12,053 nucleotides of DNA, from assembly GCA_002308095.1 (NCBI GenBank), contig DBUV01000019.1:2776-14828 (forward strand), given 5' to 3'. The DNA comes from Acidimicrobiia bacterium UBA1281 (GTDB taxonomy: Bacteria > Actinomycetota > Acidimicrobiia > Actinomarinales > Actinomarinaceae). The position numbers and the translations under genes are program-made. Every line of letters begins with the position of its first letter. Position 1 is the first letter of the stretch. The notes under the pieces are model-generated. The model ran no database searches. It was given only the letters and a program-made list of their open reading frames with translations, and was not told the DNA's origin. Positions 6,772-12,053 of the stretch are shown piece after piece.

Positions 6772-6817
6772 TACTACATTGTTGTATGTAAATAAAAATA
6801 CCTAGTAAAAAGTTAAG

Positions 6818-7804
6818 TTATCTTAATAAATCTAATAAAAGACTCATAAATTTTTTATTACTAGATTTTGTAACAACCCTAACATTTTGATTTTTACCTT
6901 CAACGTCAAAGTAATCTACAATGGTTTGCCCTCTGGTAATACCATCTCTGGTATCGACTATTACATGACAGTCTTGTGACTCTTCAATGATTGAATTCTC
7001 CAAAGCAATCGCCATGGTGATTGGATCTGGTAAATCAAATCCGTAGAAGTCATACCATTCTTTTGTAAGGTCAATTAGTACCTTCTGTATATCAACAGAA
7101 AAATTACCTAGTTTAGAATTTAACTCTCTAATTTGGCTTATTTCCCGCTCTTTGAGCATTGCATATTTATAAGAATTGTCCCATCCAACCATGGTGATCT
7201 GCAACTCTGAATCGAAAACTATCTTTGCAGCTTCTGGATCAACCCATATATTGAACTCTGCAGCTGCAGAAACGTTTCCAGAACCATCAGATGTTCCCCC
7301 CATGACATAACAGTGCTTTATTTTTTCGGCTATAGAAGAATCTTTTTGTAAAGCTAGAGCTATATTTGTCAAAGGACCCAATGTTACTAGGGTTATTTCA
7401 TTTGGATTTTGGTTCACTGTATCGACAATATAATCGACAGCATTCTTCTCTCCATGTTTGTAAGATTTTGGAATAACTCCAATATCACCCATGCCATCTA
7501 CTCCGTGGACTGATTGAGCACTTGCTGAAATTGAACTTAAAGACTTCACGTGATTTGTAAATTCAGTGAGATTATGAATTTCAATGTACTCTCGAGCTAA
7601 TGGCTTATCTGCTCCAAGATACACTTTTATTTCTTGTTCAGCCTGCTCGACTGTAGCTAAAGTATTTATTACACCCTGCTTAAGAGGCACGTTTCCTGAA
7701 ACAACTGTTATACCTAAAACATCAATATCGGGGTGTTGTAAAGCAAGTAATATTGCTACTGCATCATCTGAGCCTGTGTCTGCATCAATAATAAATTTTT
7801 TCAT
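6818..7804 (-). CDS. Nucleoside hydrolase (inosine-uridine preferring family), paralogue 2
   Basis: The 328-residue protein is of the same family as the gene at 3137-4102 and shares identical blocks with it, for example NPNEITLVTLGPLTN and GADKPL. Visible landmarks: DADTGSDDAVA at 7-17 (calcium ligands D9, D13 and D14), SGN at 36-38, HGVDGMG at 100-106, TLGPLTN at 141-147, VMGG at 167-170, EFNIWVDPEAA at 183-193, and LPDPITMAIAL at 258-268. As in paralogue 1, the catalytic Asp (D260) follows Pro (P259), where classical members have His. Compared with paralogue 1 it has about 20 extra residues (near 72-98) in the loop between GADKPL and HGxDGMG, a region close to the active site. The specificity may therefore differ. 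Its ATG directly abuts the qng1 stop (TAA then ATG) with no SD of its own, so it depends on coupled translation. Confidence 0.93.
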   Translation of the reverse strand: MKKFIIDADTGSDDAVAILLALQHPDIDVLGITVVSGNVPLKQGVINTLATVEQAEQEIKVYLGADKPLAREYIEIHNLTEFTNHVKSLSSISASAQSVHGVDGMGDIGVIPKSYKHGEKNAVDYIVDTVNQNPNEITLVTLGPLTNIALALQKDSSIAEKIKHCYVMGGTSDGSGNVSAAAEFNIWVDPEAAKIVFDSELQITMVGWDNSYKYAMLKEREISQIRELNSKLGNFSVDIQKVLIDLTKEWYDFYGFDLPDPITMAIALENSIIEESQDCHVIVDTRDGITRGQTIVDYFDVEGKNQNVRVVTKSSNKKFMSLLLDLLR

Positions 7805-8788
7805 TTAATACATGGTCGTGATAGTTAAGTGATGTGGTCTATGTGTAGCGTGATACAGCTTCCAAAGTCTGAAGTCAAGCTGTGGGATTATTATAGACTT
7901 TTCACTGGGTCTTCGTTTATTTATCTCTTCAGTAAGTTTTGCTGTTGCGTATAAGCTTGCAGCCCTAATCTCTATTTCTTCTAAGGAGTCTCTCTGTATA
8001 ATTTCCCCATTTCTAATTTTGCTTTGAAGGTCGTCTGAGTATTCCACTACTCTCATCACCTCTAGAGCGACGGGGACTATGTAGTCAGCAAAAGCACTCA
8101 TTGACTCCATGTCTTCTATGTAAAACTCGCCAGTCCCTGCTAATTCTGCATGCATTCCCCAAAATGCAAGCTGTGCAAGCTTATAAAAATGTACGTCGTC
8201 TTTTTCATTGTATGTAGAGGTATCATCAAATCTTGGAAACTCAGAAGTAAGCCTTTCAATAAGTCCCTCTCCGTCATGATAAAGTTTTTTAGGACCGGCA
8301 TTAATAAAATTCATCCAGTCTCCTTGGTAACTTTCAGAAAGTTGTTTGCCGGTCGCCTGAAGTATTTGAAGCCTTTCCAGCATCATTGGCATGTCTATGT
8401 TTCCTTGAAATATTTCATTAAGACTATTTATATCTAGTTCTGACAGTACATTTCCATCGTATAATTTAATTCCCGAGGTGATTGCTTCTTGAATTTGTGT
8501 AATCATGGCTTCACTATCAGAGAGTGTTCTTCCATCTCGAACAATCTCATATTTTGTACTGTTTTCAAAATCAGTGAAAGCAAAGTTCAGTGTGTTAATA
8601 AGCATGGTGGTTCTGATAAACTCTTCAGGATTTTTTTTAGAAAGATTATCCTCTGGAGGTTGGAACTCTTCATAAGCCATCCAATCAGCAACTCTTGTAA
8701 TTTCATCTTGATTGAGCTTTATATTTTGAAGATTTTCTATAACTGGATTTAGCGAGCTAAGCACTTTAGAGTTCCAATTAATATCCAT
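7805..8788 (-). CDS. Queuosine-salvage nucleosidase, Qng1/DUF2419 family
   Basis: Proteins of this family (human QNG1/C9orf64 and bacterial homologues) release the base queuine from queuosine-5'-monophosphate for reuse in tRNA. From the ATG at 8788 the product is 327 residues. It follows the family pattern end to end: LINTLNFAF at 63-71, LERLQIL...G..L...Y.G at about 137-156, SEFPRFDD at 182-189, DVHFYKLAQL at 198-207, FADYIVP at 233-239, EIEIRAAS at 271-278, LDFRLW at 304-309 and a His/Thr/Tyr end. Oddities: the tryptophan usual after NFxF is Thr72, and the usual KRAQ reads KLAQ. A longer frame from 8839 adds 17 hydrophobic residues that could pass for a signal. I reject it because TATCAT lies 7 nt before the ATG at 8788 and the family is cytosolic. 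It heads the minus-strand nucleoside run. Assigned by motif recall only. Confidence 0.82.
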   Translation of the reverse strand: MDINWNSKVLSSLNPVIENLQNIKLNQDEITRVADWMAYEEFQPPEDNLSKKNPEEFIRTTMLINTLNFAFTDFENSTKYEIVRDGRTLSDSEAMITQIQEAITSGIKLYDGNVLSELDINSLNEIFQGNIDMPMMLERLQILQATGKQLSESYQGDWMNFINAGPKKLYHDGEGLIERLTSEFPRFDDTSTYNEKDDVHFYKLAQLAFWGMHAELAGTGEFYIEDMESMSAFADYIVPVALEVMRVVEYSDDLQSKIRNGEIIQRDSLEEIEIRAASLYATAKLTEEINKRRPSEKSIIIPQLDFRLWKLYHATHRPHHLTITTMY

Positions 8789-8795
8789 AGTCCAA

Positions 8796-8801
8796 ATGAT
8801 A
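8796..8801 (-). promoter_or_regulatory. Candidate -10 box for qng1 (leaderless)
   Basis: On the minus strand TATCAT lies 7 nt before the ATG at 8788, with no SD between. The same six bases at the same distance precede the udp ATG at 10492. No good -35 box is seen. On the plus strand these bases spell an upstream ATG that would otherwise lengthen the ribokinase. Confidence 0.5.
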
Positions 8802-8802
8802 C

Positions 8803-8831
8803 TAGCCAAAATTAGTCCTAAAAGATATACT
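8803..8831 (+). promoter_or_regulatory. Candidate promoter for ribokinase (leaderless)
   Basis: TAGCCA (8803-8808, four of six), a 17-bp spacer and TATACT (8826-8831, five of six) end 6 nt before the ribokinase ATG at 8838. Transcription would start at or next to the A of ATG. It occupies the same 49 bp as the qng1 promoter on the other strand. Confidence 0.55.
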
Positions 8832-8837
8832 TTCAAC

Positions 8838-9704
8838 ATGAATTCAAAAATTTGCGTTATTGGCAGTTCAAATATAGATCAAATTGCATATACACAAAAT
8901 ATTCCAGCAGATGGTGAAACCTTGTTTGGTGATTCCTTTCAGATGGGTTTCGGAGGTAAGGGAGCTAATCAAGCAGTAATGGCAGGATTGCTTGGTGCAG
9001 ACGTTTATATGATTACATGCTTAGGAGATGATGTATATAAGGAGATGACTATAACTAACTATCAGGCAAATAATGTAAATACAGATCATATACAAATGGT
9101 GCGAGGATCTAGTGGTGTCGCTCCTATCTGGGTTGATTCAACCGGACAAAATAGAATCATTGTCATACCAGGAGCAAATAATGAAATTGATGCCACAAAA
9201 GCTATCTCTTCAATGGAGGAAATTGGAGATATTGCAGTATTAGTTGGTCAGTGTGAAATTCCTATGGACGTTAATCATGAAGTTTTTAAATATGCAAGAA
9301 GTAACTCTATTATCACAATTTTTAATCCAGCTCCCGCTACAACTCTTGATAAAGAATTTTTAAACCATATCAGCTGGTTAATACCTAATGAAAATGAATT
9401 TAAACTTATTAGCGGTATGGAGCCGAACAATGAAAACTTTATGAAGTTTAAAAAAGAAGTACCTTGTAATTTGATTGTGACCCTTGGAGAAAAAGGTGCG
9501 GTACTAGTCGAAGAAGATGGAACAAAGTATTTTGAAGCTCCAACTGTAGAGGCAGTTGATACTACTGGTGCAGGAGATTCTTTTATTGGAACATTTGCAT
9601 ATGAACTTTCAGAAGAAAACTCCCCAGAAGAGTGTATAAAAAAAGCAGTAGCAAAAGCTAGTCAGTCTGTTACAAAGAAAGGTACTCAATCTTCATACAG
9701 CTAG
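8838..9704 (+). CDS. rbsK: Ribokinase (PfkB family sugar kinase)
   Basis: The enzyme phosphorylates D-ribose with ATP to ribose-5-phosphate, feeding ribose freed from nucleosides into the pentose phosphate pathway. The 288-residue protein starts MNSKICVIGSSNIDQIAY, the usual N-terminus with an N-x-D sugar-binding motif (N12, D14). It carries GFGGKGANQAV at 37-47 (PfkB signature 1), NPAPA at 163-167, PNENE at 183-187, and signature 2 AVDTTGAGDSF at 239-249 with catalytic base D247. The length is close to the family's 300. An earlier ATG at 8796 would add 14 residues that do not fit the family and would place the promoter inside the gene. The neighbouring hydrolases produce free ribose, which supports the ribose assignment over other PfkB sugars. 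It is transcribed away from qng1 and ends 17 bp from the convergent udp stop. Confidence 0.9.
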   Translation: MNSKICVIGSSNIDQIAYTQNIPADGETLFGDSFQMGFGGKGANQAVMAGLLGADVYMITCLGDDVYKEMTITNYQANNVNTDHIQMVRGSSGVAPIWVDSTGQNRIIVIPGANNEIDATKAISSMEEIGDIAVLVGQCEIPMDVNHEVFKYARSNSIITIFNPAPATTLDKEFLNHISWLIPNENEFKLISGMEPNNENFMKFKKEVPCNLIVTLGEKGAVLVEEDGTKYFEAPTVEAVDTTGAGDSFIGTFAYELSEENSPEECIKKAVAKASQSVTKKGTQSSYS

Positions 9705-9721
9705 TGTCTAATCTGCGGGAA

Positions 9722-10492
9722 TTATTGATCGATCTTTAAGCTTGACTCTAAAATAATATTTGTAGCATTACTAACAGCATCCAAGTAAGTATCTTTATTT
9801 AATGCTTCTTTTCTATTTTGGTCGCCATATATTACGAGTAATGCCCCTGTTCTTACTCTTCGGTAATTCCCAACAACAAATAGTGCTGAGACTTCCATTT
9901 CAGAACATAAAACTCCACCACGAACCCATGCTTCCCATTTTTCATTTAGATCCGTAGAAACAGGCTTTGAGTCAGGGTCGTGCTGACCGTAAAAAGAGTC
10001 TTTCGTTTGAACAACACCGATATGATACGTACTTCCTTTATCTATAGCAGCTTGCTCAAGTGCAAAAATCATATCAGCTGAACCAACAGCTGGGTATTCA
10101 ATTGGCATGTATTCTAATGATGTACCCTCTTGTCGGACTGCACCATTAGCAATTACTAAATCACCGACTCTGGTATGTTCTTGCATTGCGCCAGAAGTCC
10201 CAAGTCTTATCATTGTTTTCACGCCAATATTAGCCAATTCCTCAACTCCTATTGCTGTTGAAGGACAGCCCATTCCTGTAGACATGACACTTACTGGTCG
10301 ACCTTTGTATGTTCCTGTATAGGTTTTATATTCTCTATTAAAAGCTATTTCTTTTGCATCATCAAAATGTCCTGCAATAAATTCCACTCTTCCGGGGTCA
10401 CCCGGTAAAATAACAAAATCTGCTACATCACCAGGTTCTAGACCAATATGGTATTGTTTTTGTCCATCTAACATTGATTTTTTTTCTGTCAT
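9722..10492 (-). CDS. udp: Uridine phosphorylase-like nucleoside phosphorylase
   Basis: Family enzymes cleave uridine (and some other nucleosides) with phosphate to base plus ribose-1-phosphate. From the ATG at 10492 the product is 256 residues, against 253 in E. coli Udp. It contains GLEPGDV at 17-23, ILPGDPGRV at 28-36 (phosphate-binding loop with G31, D32 and R35), MSTGMGCPS at 70-78, RLGTSG at 96-101, QTKDSFYGQHDP at 162-173, and SEMEVSAL at 197-204, the NP-1 block with the ribose-binding EME. The form QTKDSFYGQHDP plus KWEAW suits Gram-positive uridine phosphorylases; purine specificity is less likely but not excluded. A GTG at 10528 could add 12 residues, but it falls in the -35 box. 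The ATG at 10492 has TATCAT 7 nt upstream. It is divergent from the P450 gene. Confidence 0.88.
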   Translation of the reverse strand: MTEKKSMLDGQKQYHIGLEPGDVADFVILPGDPGRVEFIAGHFDDAKEIAFNREYKTYTGTYKGRPVSVMSTGMGCPSTAIGVEELANIGVKTMIRLGTSGAMQEHTRVGDLVIANGAVRQEGTSLEYMPIEYPAVGSADMIFALEQAAIDKGSTYHIGVVQTKDSFYGQHDPDSKPVSTDLNEKWEAWVRGGVLCSEMEVSALFVVGNYRRVRTGALLVIYGDQNRKEALNKDTYLDAVSNATNIILESSLKIDQ

Positions 10493-10499
10493 GAATGAG

Positions 10500-10528
10500 A
10501 TGATATCAAATGATTTGTTAAAGGTCAC
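10500..10528 (-). promoter_or_regulatory. Candidate promoter for udp (leaderless)
   Basis: On the minus strand GTGACC (10523-10528, four of six), a 17-bp spacer and TATCAT (10500-10505, five of six) end 7 nt before the ATG at 10492. There is no SD in between. This supports the shorter udp start. Confidence 0.55.
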
Positions 10529-10570
10529 TAAAATTTTTTATAAATCTCTAGAAATTGCTGTTAAAAGTGA

Positions 10571-10576
10571 TAGTTT
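10571..10576 (+). promoter_or_regulatory. Candidate -10 box for the P450 gene (leaderless)
   Basis: TAGTTT, matching TANNNT, lies 6 nt before the ATG at 10583. No SD and no convincing -35 box are seen. It is supported mainly by the same spacing at the other divergent genes. Confidence 0.38.
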
Positions 10577-10582
10577 AATGAT

Positions 10583-11782
10583 ATGAATATTCCAGAAATT
10601 AATTTTCCCAACTTAGACCCAAATTTTATTGAAGATCCATACCCTCACTTAAAAACTCTTAGAGAGTCTTCTCCATTGCATAAAGATTTGAATAGTGACT
10701 TAGTGCTAGTAACTAGATTTGAGGATGTTAAAGGTGTTCAGACAAGTAAAGCTTTCTCATCATCCGAACCAGAAGATTCGAATACTTTCAAAAGAAGTAA
10801 TGAAAGTTCGGAAAATTATCCTTATTTTTGGAAAACAGAGGAATTCTCATTACTGAATCTTGAGGGACAGTTGCATGGAGATCTTCGTGGGTTGGTCGCA
10901 AAAGCATTTTCAACAAGACAGGTACAGGAACTGAGGCCTTTTATGGAGACTAAATCTGAAGAACTTTTGAATAACTTAAGGGGTAATAGTTTTGATTTAC
11001 TCGCTGATTACGCACAGCCATATTCAGTATCAGTGATAGGTAAATTACTTGGTGTGCCAGAAGAGCAGTATGACAATTTTTTAGATTGGTCAAACAAAAT
11101 TGTAAAAATGTATGATTTGGAAGTTTCTAGTGAAAGTTCGGAGGAAGCAGAGCAAGCCGCAAAAGATTTTTACTATTACATCAGTGAGTTAATTGACATC
11201 AAGTCTAAGGACCCAGATGACGATATGATCTCAAGGCTGTCACAAGTTACGGAAAATAATCAAAAACTGACTAAAGATCAGATAATTTGTACTGTAATTT
11301 TACTATTGAATGCTGGACATGAAGCTACAGTAAATACGATTGGAAACTCTATTGTGGCTCTCAACCAAAATAATATCTCAACTAAAAATCTGAATACTAG
11401 GTATGAGATTAAAAAAATTATTGAAGAATTGATACGTTGGGATAGTCCTCTTCAATTTTTTCAAAGATGGGTTTTGGAAGATACGTCTTTAGGTGGTTTT
11501 GATTTAAAAAAGAATTCTAAGATAGCTATTCTTTTAGGGTCAGCAAATAGAGACGAGTTAGCTTTTAAGAATGCTGAAATAATTAATTTTGAAAGAGACA
11601 ATCTCAGTCATACAAGTTTTGGTGGCGGTGTACATTTTTGTCTAGGTGCACACTTGGCAAGATTGGAACTGGAAGTTTCTTTAACAAATTTATTTAAAAG
11701 TGAAATATTTCTTGTAGATAAACCAGTACGGACTGGTGCATTCGGAATAAGAGGTTATAAAGAAATTACTGTAGTCTGTTAA
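10583..11782 (+). CDS. Cytochrome P450, soluble bacterial type
   Basis: This is a 399-residue haem-thiolate monooxygenase of the soluble bacterial size class, with no membrane anchor. Landmarks in order: DPYPHLKTLRESSP at 18-31, the C-helix HGDLRGLVAKAF at 98-109, the I-helix oxygen-activating AGHEAT at 244-249, the K-helix ExxR at E282-R285, and the haem loop FGGGVHFCLG at 346-355 with Cys353 as the axial ligand. All the catalytic signatures are intact, so it is probably functional. It would need a ferredoxin and reductase, and none is visible here. The substrate is unknown. Such proteins often hydroxylate terpenoids, fatty acids or aromatics, which has no obvious link to the nucleoside genes around it. 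It is transcribed divergently from udp (90-bp gap) and overlaps the convergent deoxyribosyltransferase-like gene by 17 nt. Confidence 0.94.
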   Translation: MNIPEINFPNLDPNFIEDPYPHLKTLRESSPLHKDLNSDLVLVTRFEDVKGVQTSKAFSSSEPEDSNTFKRSNESSENYPYFWKTEEFSLLNLEGQLHGDLRGLVAKAFSTRQVQELRPFMETKSEELLNNLRGNSFDLLADYAQPYSVSVIGKLLGVPEEQYDNFLDWSNKIVKMYDLEVSSESSEEAEQAAKDFYYYISELIDIKSKDPDDDMISRLSQVTENNQKLTKDQIICTVILLLNAGHEATVNTIGNSIVALNQNNISTKNLNTRYEIKKIIEELIRWDSPLQFFQRWVLEDTSLGGFDLKKNSKIAILLGSANRDELAFKNAEIINFERDNLSHTSFGGGVHFCLGAHLARLELEVSLTNLFKSEIFLVDKPVRTGAFGIRGYKEITVVC

Positions 11783-12053
11783 TCTCGTCTAAAAGTTCTA
11801 CAACATTAGATACGCTTGAGGTAAACATACCCTCTGTAAATAAATTTCTATACCTTCTCTCTTCAGCTGTAATTGCTAATACTGGTTTATTATTTGCATA
11901 CATGAAACCAATCTCTGATGCTGTTCCTGAATCTATATCTTGACCAGTTACTAAAGCAACTATTAAATCAGCTGCTTTCAAGGCTTCAATATCAGTTTGA
12001 AAAATAATATCTTTAGTCGCCTGTGACATATCATTATTTTTTAATTCTTCAGG
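11766..12053 (-). CDS. Nucleoside 2-deoxyribosyltransferase-like protein, 5' end cut by window edge
   Basis: The reading frame stays open to the right edge, so the true start lies outside; an internal ATG at 12029 is not taken as the start. About 95 codons are visible, the C-terminal two thirds of a family member of about 150 residues. Family enzymes swap the base of 2'-deoxynucleosides through a covalent deoxyribosyl-enzyme intermediate. Visible marks are the segment ALKAADLIVALVTGQD, then DSGTASEIG, which fits the DxGTxxE pattern holding the catalytic glutamate, then YANNKPVLAIT and an ERRYRNLF stretch. Several relatives are nucleotide hydrolases rather than transferases (for example the RCL type), so the reaction is open. 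It ends 17 nt inside the P450 gene on the other strand. It extends the nucleoside theme to deoxynucleosides. Confidence 0.78.
   Translation of the reverse strand, partial: PEELKNNDMSQATKDIIFQTDIEALKAADLIVALVTGQDIDSGTASEIGFMYANNKPVLAITAEERRYRNLFTEGMFTSSVSNVVELLDEINRLQ

Noticed and set aside
6772-6790. Small inverted repeat (TACAT...ATGTA) just upstream of the MFS start
   Set aside because: Five A/T-rich pairs in DNA of this composition are expected by chance, and no SD is there to be hidden.
8796-8837. Longer ribokinase starting at the ATG at 8796
   Set aside because: The extra 14 residues do not fit the family, and the promoter boxes fall inside them. The ATG at 8838 gives the standard ribokinase N-terminus.
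8789-8839. Apparent N-terminal hydrophobic signal on the Qng1 protein if started at 8839
   Set aside because: The 17 extra residues are a translation of the divergent promoter region. TATCAT sits 7 nt before the internal ATG, and the family has no signal peptide.
10493-10528. udp starting from the GTG at 10528
   Set aside because: That GTG is part of a GTGACC box 17 bp from TATCAT, which precedes the ATG at 10492. The family does not need the extra 12 residues.
1-12053. Mobile element, prophage, CRISPR or defence island
   Set aside because: No transposase, integrase, phage gene, direct-repeat array, terminal inverted repeats or tRNA attachment site is seen on either strand.

Overview
The window is AT-rich (about one third GC by eye) and very densely packed. 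No gap exceeds 141 bases, several genes overlap, and there are no insertion sequences, tRNAs, rRNAs or CRISPR arrays. It looks like chromosome from a streamlined, probably free-living bacterium. Three things hint at a low-GC actinobacterium, such as the uncultured marine Actinomarinales: the style of S18 and of the MFS transporter, and a repeated 'TANNNT, 6-7 nt, ATG' leaderless promoter layout. This assignment is an inference and should be tested by phylogeny.

Left part (1-2363, all minus strand): panB, then the classic rpsF-ssb-rpsR-rplI ribosomal/SSB block. rplI runs off the left edge. The block uses Shine-Dalgarno sites, two of them overlapping the stop codon of the gene before. A small hairpin sits in the rpsF leader, where an S6:S18 autoregulatory element is known in other bacteria. 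A plus-strand msrA with a lipoprotein signal follows (2505-3140).

Middle and right part (3137-12053): a nucleoside-scavenging neighbourhood. A six-gene minus-strand run reads, in transcription order, a queuosine-salvage nucleosidase (Qng1/DUF2419 family, 8788-7805), nucleoside hydrolase 2, an MFS transporter, an unknown lipoprotein, an EamA-type transporter and nucleoside hydrolase 1. Divergent from it is a ribokinase (8838-9704). Next come a uridine-phosphorylase-like gene (minus), a divergent cytochrome P450 (plus), and the end of a nucleoside 2-deoxyribosyltransferase-like gene (minus) that leaves the window at the right edge.

How they could work together (inference): the transporters move nucleosides or products. 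The hydrolases and the phosphorylase split nucleosides into base plus ribose or ribose-1-phosphate. Ribokinase commits free ribose to ribose-5-phosphate. Qng1 would free queuine from the hypermodified nucleotide. The P450 and the lipoprotein have no clear role in this scheme. Several starts were moved inward from the longest possible frame because promoter elements or an SD fit the internal ATG: rpsF, nucleoside hydrolase 1, qng1, ribokinase and udp.
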